Numbered from the stretch's first letter, positions 24,950 through 36,857 are shown. The stretch is 64,000 nucleotides of DNA from Epiperipatus broadwayi (GCA_028023455.1 JAQFVV010012416.1:4695594-4759593); one strand, 5' to 3'. Notes: a model not told the origin generated them from the sequence alone. Program-made: numbers and translations.

Positions 24950-25064
24950 TAAACAATCCCAATATAGATAACAATCAACAATCTCAAACTTGTCAAGGCA
25001 ACCTCTTTTTAACCCATGACAACAGTTTGAGATTGTTGATTGTTATCTATATTGGGATTGGTCA
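24950..25064. repeat. Near-perfect hairpin, arms of about 42 bp
   Basis: AACAATCCCAATATAGATAA, CAATCAACAATCTCAAAC and TGTCA (24951-24995) face their inverted copy at about 25016-25060, with essentially one inserted base. The loop is about 25 bases. Weaker pairing continues outward, so it may be a small MITE or the core of a foldback element. As RNA it would form a long stem, as a precursor of a small RNA would. Confidence 0.8.
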
Positions 25065-25179
25065 AGTGTTGACTGGTGGTTACTTATAAATCCATTTAGT
25101 CTTAAGCATTATTACACTTATTTAGCAATAAGAAATAAAATAAAAAGTCATATATAACATTATAATACTAGCTTTAAAA

Positions 25180-25295
25180 AACTAGATTTTACTAAAATAG
25201 ACCTTTTCAAGTTAAATTCAACCAAAGAGACTATTTTGTTTGGTATATATAGGCAGCCTGTTTAGTTGAATTTTATTTGAAGATGTCTAGTTGTT
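25180..25295. repeat. Imperfect inverted repeat
   Basis: AACTAGATTTTACT...AAATTCAACCAAA (about 25180-25230) is partly mirrored by GTTTAGTTGAATTTTATTTG...TCTAGTTG (25258-25294). It lies about 120 bp downstream of the near-perfect hairpin. Old or chance. Confidence 0.4.
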
Positions 25296-26140
25296 GTTGT
25301 TGTTTTGGCTAGTATTGTAACGTCATATAAATTTTTATTTTATTTAAAATTATATATATATATAGGTGTTTAACATTAGCGTTTCAAACCGTTATCAATC
25401 CAGAATGGCTCAAGGATCACCAAGCTTGATCTAATTTTTCTGATCCATATCTTCTTTTTTCTTTACCATTCTAACACATCTTCTCAGCTCATTTAATTGC
25501 CTCGTTGCAATCTCTTTCTAGATATTCCACAATTTCTTGAGATTCAGTTTAAAATTTCAGTTCAGTGCTGCATCTTTTAGCAACATATCCGGCTGGACAT
25601 GTGTATTTCTATACTTATAAATATCTGGGATATTAATGTGTGTGTGTGTATATATGTATTGTGTTTAGAGCCAAGTTTTAAATCAGATAAATGACCTTGT
25701 TCTAATTACAGCCATTATTGTTATTATGCATAAATATTTTGCTTTCTTTAAATTGTCTTTGGGTATAAACCTGCTAATCACTTTCTGACGCAATATTATC
25801 ATTAAATGAAGAGGTCTCGCATGAATGAGCAGGAAAATAATTATAGTACAGTGATATTAAAAATATAAAAAATGACGCAATTTGCAGAAAGATTCTTTAA
25901 AAAAGTTGAGAATATAATTTTTTAAAGTAGAAACACTTTACTCTTCAAATATAAAACTTAAAATCAAGGTAAGATATTTCGTAATAATACTATACTTAAA
26001 ATCGTTTGGTAACTTTTATAATGATAGGTAAATATATTATTTTCCTGGAAATATTCTTTCACGATATATTAACTATATTTTGGGGTTTTAAATGATTATT
26101 TATAATTCTAGTAAAATAAATCGGTATGAAAAGTAAAATA

Positions 26141-26240
26141 ATCAAAACAGATATAATAAAAAACGGACTTGTAATGCAGCGCATCCGCTTGCTATGCCCA
26201 CTATTTAGGTTCAAATCTCGGCTATATATTTTTGTTTCCA
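26141..26240 (+). repeat. Worn tRNA-like SINE inside the TIR element
   Basis: GGACTTGTAATGCAGCGCAT, then TATGCCCAC and AGGTTCAAATCTCGGC, gives a tRNA-like order with a good B box. The 60-codon minus-strand frame across it has a hydrophobic stretch but no other support. Confidence 0.45.
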
Positions 26241-26394
26241 AATTTTAATCAAGATTAGGATTAGTCCACTCCGCTAGTCATGTAATATTCGTTGAAAAAT
26301 GGATATCTAACTGAAAAATGGATATCTAACTATTCTTAGCTAGAGAATAAAATGGGATTAAAAATCTGTTCTGTTTTTACCACTTGATAATTGA

Positions 26395-26510
26395 TACATT
26401 GTACAGGCTTAAACCTGCATTTATATATGTAATATATGCGGGGTTCGAACTCAGACTTTCACACGACCCACCACTCTCAGTGCCATCTCATATTGCTGGT
26501 AAATCTTCGA
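26395..26510 (-). repeat. Family B tRNA-like end, copy 4 (partial)
   Basis: The minus strand reads AGTCTGAGTTCGAACCCCGC next to TATATTACATATATAAATG, as in the copy near 11720 and the right end of 29265-29600. Confidence 0.55.
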
Positions 26511-27198
26511 GTAATAACTTTTTCATTATTTTTCTACGACGGCTGATAGAGAATTATTCGCAGTAGATTTTTTTTCTGAACTATTGAGCATTGGAATAAA
26601 ATACTAGCTTTTTTTTTTTTTTCAGGCAAAAATTAATTTTTTTTTTTACTTTCAATGAATTGGGTTTTTTTTTGTTGTTTTACCCCCCCCCCCGTCCCAA
26701 TTTTAGAAAAACGGGATTTTATTACAAATGATATATACCTACTGCGTCATAAAATGAAAGGTAATCACTTTGGAAGAAGGTTAATGGGTCATAAAAATAC
26801 CTTAAGAAAATAATCAGATCATATTAGGATTAACAATAGATATATTGTACACCATTTGTTAGTCGACCCAACACAAGCTCATTTAAATTATTTAGGTAAT
26901 CCTAGTTTGGCTAATGTAATGGTGTCTTATAAATACATTTGATCTTTATTTTAAATGTTTTACTAAGAATCTTTCTGCAAATTGCGTCATTTTTTATATT
27001 TTTAATATCACTGTACTATAATTATTTTCCTGCTCATTCATGCGAGACCTCTTCATTTAATGATAATATTAACGTCAGTGATGGCTTTATTTAAGTAAGG
27101 TAAATCCACTATTTCCGTCAAAAACTGAATTTATTCTTCATGATGCTGAACCATAAATATATTTAACAATGGCTAAAGTATTAGTGATATATATAAAC

Positions 27199-27495
27199 CA
27201 CTAGAATAATTCTACAAAATTAAAAATGCCTATTTAAAATTAAAGATTAGTTTCCTTTGCTATCACCAGCTTGTGACATATTCTATCATCTTGAGTAGCA
27301 ATACGTTAATATTTAAAGCTCATTAAACTCACACAACAGTAATGTTCCCACATTGTTGTGTGAGTTTAATGAGCTTTAAATATTAATGTATTGCTACTCA
27401 AGATTGGGAGAATGCGCCATAAGCTAGCTATAGCAAAAGAAATTAATCTTTAATTTTATATAGCCATTTTTAATTTTGTACAATTATTCTAGTGG
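27199..27495. repeat. Palindromic (foldback) element D, about 297 bp
   Basis: The arms 27199-27338 and 27353-27495 are inverted copies: CCACTAGAATAATT...CTCATTAAACTCACACAAC against GTTGTGTGAGTTTAATGAG...AATTATTCTAGTGG. The loop is only about 15 bases (AGTAATGTTCCCACA). The inner 60 bp of each arm is almost identical; the outer part has accumulated changes. No coding. No secure target duplication because the flanks are (AT)n-rich. Confidence 0.8.
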
Positions 27496-27499
27496 AATT

Positions 27500-28099
27500 T
27501 GTTTATTATACTTATATCATTTGATATTATATATATATCATAAAAGATAGATACTAATGGAATATATGTGTTCATAGAGTTTTAGTGACATCTGAATCAG
27601 GTAATTGAATAATTTAGGGGGGGTGGGGTGCTATCATCTTTATTTCCCTAAAACCAATATTTTATGGACAATGTATAAATTTTATTATTTTTAAAGACTA
27701 TCATAATATGAAACATGTCTGATTTATAATTTTCAATTATGTCTTTGACAAATGTCTTGGACATTACATTTTTGCTATAGCAAATAGCATTTTGAGATTT
27801 TTTTTAAAGATTAATTTATTACTTTTTATCTAAAGATGTTACATAAGTAATAAAGTGGAATAAAGTATGGGGAAAAAAAATCCAATTTTGATTAAGTCCC
27901 AGGTAGACTGAAATACATGTTTTTGATCTATAATATTGTCTCTTTCTTTAATTTTTTCTATGTTATTAAAGAAGAAAGTTTGTGGATTGTTTAAATCTTG
28001 ATTGAAGCAAACTTTAAATCTTAGTACCAAAAAACAAAAAGTATATATATATTGCTATTAAGAATTCAAGAAAATTTGAGTTAAATTGTTGAGTTAACA
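27500..28099. other. A+T-rich spacer
   Basis: One G-rich run at 27618-27629. No gene or repeat family seen. Confidence 0.55.
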
Positions 28100-29060
28100 A
28101 GTGAATTAAAATTTCTTAATATATAATTACTTAAGTTTATTACCAAGAATTACTGTATGTCTTATTTCTCTTGTTTACAAGTATTTTTTTTACCTGGCAT
28201 TTCCTTTTTATACTCAAAACATTATTAATAAGATTTTCATCTGTATAATACATTTTGTAAGGATTGGATTTGTGTAGAGTATCATTATTAATATAAAGAT
28301 CATTGTTTGAAGTTATTGACAGTTTTTTCATTTTCTTAATCTTTTTATTTTCTCTGTGCTCAATTTAATTTTCAGAAGTGTCTTATGTGTCTATTTTCAT
28401 TTTGTAATGATTATTTCTATTAATGGTATTGTGTGTGTTTTGATGATTAATATTTACTGGATTTTCTATTATATTGACTACATTTTTAAATGCTCTTTTA
28501 ATGTATCATTTGAAGGGATAATAACTTCTGGAGTGATTGCTTTGTTTTCATCTTCATTTTTTATTGGGTATATTCTGTATCTATTTTATTGTTAATAGTA
28601 ATTCAAAAATGTGGTTTTTGTATTTTTTTAAGTTGCATTTAGGACATATTCTGTCTGTATAGTAATGAGATGCGATCTTTTTTTTACAATAAGAACATTG
28701 AGGTGGTATGCCTTTGAATGAGATAATCAGTGGGGATGATTCTGTTACTAAGAGTGTAGGTATATCTGTTGGTAGAGTATTTTGTTTAATATGATATCAA
28801 AAATGGCTGTGTTTGTGTCAACTGGTATATCTATTGTTTTTTTCTAGAAGGTAAGTGAAATTGATAACTTTTCAGTAATTTACATGTAATGCTTGAAAGA
28901 TCACTTTCGTTAAAATTAATAAAACAGTTTTTAATCATCCCTTTTAAAGTAACTGGCCTGTTTAAATCAATATAACAAATAATTTTGTTATCTAGATATT
29001 TAAAATATTTTTGAAAATAATTTTTTATGTAGAGTTGTAAAACTCAGTACACATAGAAAC
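28100..29060 (-). pseudogene. Possible LINE ORF1 or gag remnant with zinc-knuckle-like motif
   Basis: On the minus strand at 28622-28720 one frame reads GIPPQCSYCKKKIASHYYTD followed by RICPKC. It is Cys/His-rich, reminiscent of nucleic-acid-binding knuckles of retroelement ORF1/Gag proteins but with atypical spacing. Upstream frames include NRPVTLKGMIKNCFINFNES. Frames change several times, so no intact gene remains. A further minus-strand frame at 29714-29971 may belong to the same remnant. Family not identified. Confidence 0.35.
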
Positions 29061-29264
29061 AAATATTAAGTAAGATTAATATTTTAAAAATTAAATGCCA
29101 CAATTTATTCTCAGTTAGAAATATATAAAAATTTATCAATAGGAAATCTGAAAAGTTCACACACTAGATTATTAATGTTTTTTCACTGAGAAAGTTTTGA
29201 AATGATTTCAAAAGAGGTACAGGTATCCATTTGTTAAATTTTTCAATACGCTTATCATCAGATT

Positions 29265-29600
29265 TTCAATTGGATGGACAGCTGAAGAGTTGGAATGTGG
29301 AGTAGATTGAAGCCTGTCCATTAAAGTATGAAGGTTGACTATCTTAATATATATCTGAGAACTTATAGTATATATGTGTAGAGATGGTAATCTGGACCAA
29401 CTGATGATTGCTGGTTTAGCATGAAATACGTATATTGATGATTATTTATCTTTTCAACATATATGTGTTCAGGTGTATCAGTGTTATGAGATAGAGTGGA
29501 GAGTAGTGGCTCGTGTGAAAGTCTGTGCTCATATACCCTATATATTACATATATAGACACAGGTATATAATAAGCCTGTGTTTCAGTTAATACACTCATT
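29265..29600 (+). repeat. Dispersed repeat family B, copy 5 (long)
   Basis: Runs from AGATTGAAGCCTGTCCATTA (about 29307) through GGTAATCTGGACCAACTG and GCTGGTTTAGCATGAAATAC to a tRNA-like end (GAGATAGAGTGGAGAG, then a worn B box CTGTGCTCATATACCC). It is the longest copy and shows that the family body is about 280 bp. The minus-strand 78-codon frame here is part of the repeat. Confidence 0.65.
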
Positions 29601-29995
29601 GTAACATTCGGGATCTATATTTTCTAATTATAATGAAATATTATTAGGCTTTGATATAACGTTAATATCATCATTAATAATATTAACATAATCGTTATCT
29701 ATATTTTGCAATTCTATGCTATTTGATTTAATATCATAAATTTTTTTAACAGTACTGTATTTGCATAGCTGTTTGGTGATTTATATGTAGAAATATTATC
29801 ATCAGTAATATTATTCTCTGTATTTGCGTCCTTATTCAAGCTATCTAAATGAGTATATAATTTGCTTACCTGGGGGCCTAATTCTTTTGTTAGCATTTTG
29901 AGATTTGACATTAAATTGATATCAGAAATATTAATCACAGATCTTTTGCTGAAGAAAAGTATCCTTTTCAATTTAATGCAATAGATATTAGAATA

Positions 29996-30105
29996 GTCAC
30001 TAGATAGGGATTTTATTCAAAAAACTTTTCATATCCATTAATTACTAAGGTTTGTACTGGGGGGGGTACTACTATATGGGGAGTTTGCTATTGATTTAAT
30101 TTTAC
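29996..30105. repeat. Palindromic element C, one arm
   Basis: TAGATAGGGATTTTATTCAA, ATCCATTAATTACTAAGG, a G8 run, then TACTACTATATGGGGAGTTT match the right arm of the element at 31371-31631 in order. The rest is missing. Confidence 0.6.
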
Positions 30106-30109
30106 TGAC

Positions 30110-31360
30110 TGCCTAAAAAAGAATCCTGAAAACACATTTCAAGTATTACCCAGGCAAGACTTAAACTCAGATTGTGGACTTAGCAACATATCTATTATCT
30201 CTGTACCATGAATTCTTTTCTTTTTTATGTTTGAACTTAAAATTTTTTTATTAATTTTTATTAGTTGAACTATTTTTTAAGTAGGTTTTATTTAAATATT
30301 CCATTTTTTCACATAATGTTATTGTCCTCATTTGAGTTTGTAATGTTTTTTAGCTATGATGAAAGAAGCCATCTAAGAATTAAATCTCTATTGTAAATTT
30401 CTGTAATTATTTTAAGTAATTATACCATATTCACTGTTTCAATATTTACTAATTCATTTAATTGGAATTCAAAAAAATACATAATAATAATAAAAAAGTA
30501 AAAAATAATTTTTATTATATTATTTAGATATTGCATCTTTTGTATTTTATCTTCAACAACTGCAATTGTATATATTATTTGCAGAAAGTATGTGCATATA
30601 TATATATAATTTTAATAATGCAGTAATTACATGTGTTTTAAAAAACATTATCAATATTAATTATGATAATTAAATACAGTATTTTTCTAAATCATTTTTT
30701 GACTTCCTTTCATTGAATCAAATGGTAGAAAGCCAATTAAACTATTAGAAAAGTTTGTAGTTATAGCAGGTTGACTTTTGGATATCAGCAAAGTTTCATT
30801 AATCTCTTTTAGAGAAGAAGAATTTCTCTTTGTTTACGTTAAATACTTTAAACAGGCTTTAACTTGTGTTTAATAATCAAGCACATTTTTCCGACAGAAG
30901 GACCTTCCAAACCACTCCACAAGATAGCAAATTTTATAAAGATAAGGATGATCATATTATCTTTTACCTAAATGTCCACTTATATAGGCGAATCTGAAGC
31001 ATCTTGATTTGAAAGCATGAAGTTGTTTTCCCCATTGTTTAAAGTGCATTGAATACAGGTTAAAGCCTGTTTAAAGTATTTACATATGCTTTCTGTGCAC
31101 TCAATAAATTAATTACTAGTCTTGTTTATGTTAAGTAAAAATATATATATAAAAAATTACTATAATACATTTAAAATACTTCTTTAAAATCTGCATATAA
31201 AAGATTTATAAGGAATGTTTATTTATTGCAAGATATTCTATATTTTTATCAATTATTTTTGTTTTAATTTAAAATGTTTTGTAGATATATTAGATCTACC
31301 CAGCTTATGTAAAGAACCACTAAACATCCCATGATCATTATTTTTTATGTTAGCACATAA
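30110..31360. other. A+T-rich spacer
   Basis: Contains a short reverse tRNA-like string near 30150-30200 (AGACTTAAACTCAGATTG), probably a worn SINE end. No gene or structured element otherwise. Confidence 0.5.
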
Positions 31361-31370
31361 CTGTTGTTAA

Positions 31371-31631
31371 AACAGGCAAAACTCTCCATACAGTAGTACC
31401 ACTCAGTGCCAACCAGAGTAATTAATGGATGCCAGGAGGTTTGTGCATAAAATCCCCATCTAGTGTTTACTCATCCAATATCCCCAGACTAGTTTCTGGC
31501 TTGTGGCATTTGTCAGTGAGGAGCTTTGGATCTGAGGCACTAGATGGGGGTTTTATGCACAAACCTTCCGGCATCCATTGATTACTTTGGTTGGCACTGA
31601 GTGGCACTACTGTATGGAGAGTTTTGCCTAT
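31371..31631. repeat. Palindromic element C, complete copy, 261 bp
   Basis: The arms of about 95 bp begin AGGCAAAACTCTCCATACAG and end mirrored as CTGTATGGAGAGTTTTGCCT. They agree at about nine of ten positions. The unpaired core includes CCAATATCCCCAGACTAG, TTCTGGCTTGTGGCATTTG and CAGTGAGGAGCTTTGGATCT. Relatives: 49483-49676 (internally deleted), 29996-30105, and core-only pieces at 22235, 42290 and 43145. No coding. Confidence 0.8.
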
Positions 31632-31739
31632 GTAAAGACTGTCTTTTTTAAATTGGTTGTGTTAACAATTTCTTTAAAGGTTTAGTTTAATATTATACAA
31701 ATAAATGTGAGAAAGTTATTAATATATTTAGCTCTGATA

Positions 31740-32080
31740 ATAGTTTTAGGTACCTGCCCTTCAACTGGGTACCCAACCTGGCCTAAAAAGCCATTTTTAC
31801 CTGGCAAGGTATTGTAACAGTCAAATCTGTACATTCGCGCAACAAAATCCAGAGTCTTAGCAAATCATACCAAGGCTGACCAGCATAGAGTGGTATGAAC
31901 CACATTGTCTGATATAGCCCCAACTCCTTTACTAACGCCCAAAGATTTACCACCTTGCGGATGACACATGAAGCCACAGCAGCACCTTCTTTCATCACGT
32001 GCTGGCAATAGCACATCAGTAAAGCACAAGACTAGGATAGGTTGACTTATTAACGAGTATAGCTATATAGACGACGTGTG
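31740..32080 (-). other. G+C-richer island with a 77-codon frame, unrecognised
   Basis: Composition rises clearly above the surroundings, and the minus-strand frame 31783-32016 (MCYCQHVMKEGAAVASCVIR...) uses less A+T-biased codons. I recognise no domain. The flanks show no good splice sites in frame, and a mirrored GGTACC pair sits at 31749-31775. It could be a retroelement remnant or a conserved non-coding block. Confidence 0.3.
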
Positions 32081-32266
32081 TGGCAGAACATAATTATAAA
32101 ATATGGATTGTGATTCTTAACTAATGATTAACTAATCAATAAAGACTTACCAATGAGCAACATTGAGACATGACACCAAAGTTAAATTGAAACATAATTT
32201 AATGAAAAATAAATATTAAAATTATTAAATTAAAATGATGACTATAACTTGGCTATATGGGTTATA

Positions 32267-32592
32267 TCACACGCAGGTGACTAAGTTAGGGATACAATTT
32301 CATATTTGAGTTTGGGATTCACACGCAAGTGATGACTGAAGTTATAATCATCTATGGTTTGCCTAGTTACATATGGCTTTAATTTAGATATACATTTGGC
32401 ACAATGAAAATCACTCACAGGTGACATTAATCATTTTGGTTAGTTACATTAGGTTTATTACAAATACATATATCACTCGTAGGTGATGATTTAATTGTTT
32501 ATATAGCAATTCCAATCACGCACAGGTGATTGTAGTTTGGATTACAAATCATTTAATTGAGTTTGCTACATATAGATATTACTCGCAGGTGA
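32267..32592. promoter_or_regulatory. Six-copy array of the dyad motif TCACWCGCAGGTGA
   Basis: Copies start at 32267, 32319, 32411, 32473, 32516 and 32579, with at most two mismatches each. The ends TCAC and GTGA are reverse complements (TCAC-N6-GTGA), and the right half holds CAGGTG, an E-box-type hexamer. Spacing is irregular (43-92 bp) and the intervening DNA is mostly unrelated. This looks more like a cluster of protein-binding sites than an ordinary tandem repeat, though a badly decayed tandem repeat remains possible. Confidence 0.6.
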
Positions 32593-32639
32593 TAAGAAAT
32601 TATACATGTTAAAATTTATATTTTCATGAGCCTTAAGAT

Positions 32640-35600
32640 TACATTATAGATCAAGGTTAATTTGCTCATGACTATCTATGCCTAGCTCATGCTATATAGT
32701 AGGGTCTAGATCCATTCTAGAGCTAGCAGAAGTGATTATACATATTGCTAAAGAATATAATATTTTATTAAACATGAATACTTAATATTCTCTGTATAGT
32801 TTATGTGCTTATAAAATTAGACTCAAATTCAGATCAAAGCTGAAAATACAATTACTATGGCGGGATGAACTGATGATTGGCAGTCAGACTTCAGATACCA
32901 TGGCATATTATACCAGTTGAAAAACCCACCAAAAGAACTGCAATTCGGATCCAAACTCAGCTGAACCAAAACTGGATTCAAACCCAACTCACCAGCTCAG
33001 ATTAGCATAAATCGATGGCACACTGCTGTGCACCAAGAAACTAGCTCAATGGTTGGTGAGGATCAGAGACCCCTGAACTGACATTAATATCTGATAATAA
33101 ACTGACTAAAAAGGATTTTAAATCGAATCATATGTATATGTTCGGGTTGCCAACACAGACAGCGAGCATTAACATTTAAAATAATTATTGAATAAAGATA
33201 TAGAACTAAGAAACCAAGTGTGTTTAGAAAATATTTAATAATCATAATTTGTTTTGTTTGAATTGTAAATAATGATTATATTAATCACCTCTAGCCTTTA
33301 ACAGAATTTATAATAATAATAAGAGTGGCGGTCCTTATTATATGCCAATAAATATTACACAATATTTGACAGTCTATCTGTCTATGCACCCAACAAGAAA
33401 ATAAAGGCAGATAAAGGTATTCATTAGTAAAGGAAATTATTACTCTAATTTTATTACGACAGAATGTGAGATTTATTTTCACATTCGCAAATCCCTTCAT
33501 GAAGAGCAACTTACGTATTTTAGGGCATAACTTTAATCTTTATTGGAAAACTTATTTAATTAAATATATCTGATAATTTGTTTGACTTTAATTGAAATCA
33601 CTTCATCACGAATTACGAGCATCAGAGTGGGCTTTACTGGAACAGAGAGGTAATGGTGCTGACGAATTATGAGCTATAAAGTGAAATTGAAAGACAATAG
33701 CAAGTCAATGATCGAAGTCCTAGGGCGGCTTGCATCTGACAAGTCTTATGCCCTTTGACTAATATGAACAGGAGAGGAAGTATTTTCTTCCTCGATAATT
33801 TAAAATAACAGAAATATTATCACCGACCAGCCTAATGGAGCGGAAGATTGCCCTACGTCAGCAATGTTTGAAGATGATGACTTGATAGTCATCATTTGAA
33901 TACTAAGACCCATATAGAATGCTCTACATAATGACTTGATCAATTAATTAAAGTCAAACAAGCTTTTAACGAAAACTATTTTAAAGTATTTGTATATCAT
34001 ATTAATTATGCCCCAGTCATTGTGCCCTTCCTGAATCTTAAATAACAAAGTTGAATTAGAATATATTTGATCCTTTATCGGCCCTTTTGCAATAAAAACA
34101 TTTTAAGATTATATATGAATAAATACATATTGGTGAATACAAAAATAGCTGGGGCATAGATTAAAAATGGAGCTAATAATTTATTATTAGCCAATTATAA
34201 AAATAACACACATTTAATAATTTCTTTTGACTCCATAATTGATAGAAAGGTAAATCTAGTTCTAATGGGTGAGAATTACTATTAGAATTAATATATTTTT
34301 ATTTGCACAAGGCAAAGGAAATAAAGTAGATCATCGAGTCAAAAGATTATTGGCATATAATTAAAAATAAATGACATTAATAAATCACACGATATATATA
34401 TATATAATATAGTAAATGAACCGCCAAGTAAGAAAAGAGAAAGTTTAAAGACTAGAGATTGAGAGTATTTATATAAATTTAAAAATAGCAAAAATAAAAA
34501 GGGTTTCACAGAGTACTACATTTATAGAATGAAAAGAGCTCTTAAGGGAAGTGTAAAATAAAGTTCGGAAACTGGCCAGAAGGCTTAAGGTTCATTATGG
34601 AAATATATTACCCATTTCTTCCGGGGCTAGTTCCCTTAGTTTACACGTCCAGGTTGGTAAAAATGTAGGCATGCAGTTGATCACTTGAACAGCATTTTAT
34701 TTGATTTTGGCAGCATGGTTTGTCTGGAAAAGATTCAGCAGCTCCATTGAAGAGTTTCAGGGGACTTCAGGAACCGATAGCCAGATTCCTGACGTTTAGC
34801 CACTTATCATGATCAAAACACTATTTAAAATGCACAGAGTTTACTGTACTTCTCTACAACAAAGATGGCCTCTTTTCCAAACTTTTCAGAGCTATATATA
34901 TACTGTCCTCTGATGCCTTCAGGCTAGCGCTTCTTTAATTATCAATGTTTTTAGATTTACTGGTTGTTTTTAGATACATTCCTTCGATAAGGCTTTCAAA
35001 CTCATTAACTTGAATTCATTTGCTAATTAGAAAATGAATTTTTAAAATCAGAAAATGATTTTAATTAGGAAATCCTTATCTTTTTTCTAATTAATAAAAC
35101 TTTAACTGTTGTTTTTGGAAAGGAAAAATCTGAAAGCTTATCGAAAGAATGTAGCCTTTAATCAATAAAACGTTAACAAATTATTTAAAAATAAAATCAA
35201 ACTTTTCCGACGCAATGAAACTTTCGAACAATTATATATATTTAAATATTTATAAATATGTACGCACAATCCATGCAGTTGTAATATATATAAATTCATG
35301 AATAATTTTATCATGAATTTATTAATAGAATTGATCAATTTAAATCTGAAAGAATTAATTTTAATACGCATTTATAAAATAAGTTTCCTTTATGGAAATT
35401 AGCGTGGATTGAACGTATAAAGCCCCATTGCATCGGAAATTTAAGGTTAGTACTAGGGTTTGAAGTGGGCTTATGGCTAGATGTCATGAAGCTAGGATAG
35501 AACTCAGATCCGACTGCTTCAGTATAGAAAATATAAAGTCTGATATAGCCCTTGCGTCTCGAGAATGCCTTTTTATGAGATTTTTACCAAGTAAAGGTTC

Positions 35601-36840
35601 TCTTTTCACCATATTCATTGCTGTGTAAATAAACGATCGAGCAATTTATTTGAGTGGGAGTTTTATGCTCTATTCCTAAGGATGCAGAATGGGGAGGTTC
35701 GAACCCATCCACCATTTGAAGAAGAAAATTGCCCGAACTAAGTAAGAGTAATTGGTGCAGCACGACCACGTACAAACCATTAAGGAATACAGCAACATAT
35801 ATATATACACCGTAGCGTTTAAAAACACACTCGCACCGCTGACCACATTATATAATTAAAATTTAATGATGCTAAACACTAGTTTCCTTTATGAAACTAC
35901 CACATATCAGTTCATTAGGTAGCATGTATAATTATGCTATTAAGGAAAGACTAGGAATATAATTTATAAAGCTATCTATATAGAAATTTATAACTCTGGA
36001 AGGAAGTACAGCACATTATTGGGCATTAAGATATAATTATAGCTCTATGCTGTACCTCAATCACTCCAGCTAAACATTAGTTAAATATCTCTAAAGCGAA
36101 TCCATTTTAAAATAACTGTAAGCTTTCTAATTAATTTTTAAAACAAGCTCTTTTAACCCCTTCCGAAACGGTTTTCTTTTGCATCCTAGACTCTATTATT
36201 CTCTAGGTGTGAAAATGTGATAGCTCATCACTAAGCATTTAGTCAATAGTAAAATTCCGTTTCAAATAATTATAGCACAAACTACTAAGCAATGGAAAAT
36301 CATAAAACCTGGCATAGATTTACTAAAAATGTAAGTTTAATGAACAGATATCTAAAATTTGACTCTGTTTTGGCATAGTTTAAATGGAATTACAACGCAA
36401 TTCGTTTATATCTGATTGACCCAGTTCAAGACAAATTTAAGTTGTGTACATGAATTAATTAAGGAAAATATTATTATTATATTAAAATATGTAAAAGCAC
36501 ATATCATTAAGTTAAAATATGTAAAATAATCTAGAAACTTAATTATCATTTTAGAATGAAGCATTTAAAATTAGACACAATTTAGAGTAAAGCATTTAAA
36601 ATTATACGCAACGAAATCTATAATAATTAATTTAAAATCAATCATTTTAAGCAAGTCACAACTAAATAAGTCAGAAAACTGTAAATACGTTGAACTAGAT
36701 CAATCGGAGACAACTTAGCAAACCAATACATAAATTAATAAATACATAAATCAATAAATATGATATTAACTCAAATTAGTTATTAAACTAAATCAAATAT
36801 TAAATTAAATGTAAATCAGATTAAATGTAAATCAGGCAAG
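32640..36840. other. Complex non-coding region, possibly an old LTR element
   Basis: Less repetitive and less A+T-rich than the typical spacer. Around 32930-33060 the order AAACTCAGCTGAACC, GGATTCAAACCCAACTC resembles the tRNA-like segment at the edge of the long LTRs (52085-52165). Weak parallels with those LTRs also exist near 34780-34930 and 35580-35830. No gag, pol or intact frame was recognised. Small frames (33291, 35162 and 35584) lack support. Confidence 0.3.
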
Positions 36841-36857
36841 ATTTTAAGGTGAAAACA

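Larger units (their letters stand above)
25786..27077. mobile_element. Non-autonomous DNA element with TIRs of about 112 bp
   Basis: The left arm 25786-25897 (GACGCAATATTATCATTAAA ... GAAAGATTCTT) is inverted at 26965-27077 with very few differences. The 1.07 kb between them contains no transposase frame. It holds a tRNA-like worn SINE, a family B fragment, a 19-bp tandem repeat (GAAAAATGGATATCTAACT), T-runs and a C10-11 run (26683-26693). Long TIRs without coding suggest a Mutator-like or foldback element; superfamily not determined. No clear target duplication was seen. Confidence 0.65.

Noticed and set aside
28356-28595. A 79-codon hydrophobic plus-strand frame resembling a membrane protein
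   Set aside because: T-rich DNA yields Phe/Ile/Leu-rich frames by composition. It is antisense to a probable retroelement remnant and has no splice or start support.
32267-32592. A CRISPR-like array
   Set aside because: The motif is only 14 bp, spacing is irregular (43-92 bp), and the context is a eukaryotic repeat-rich genome.
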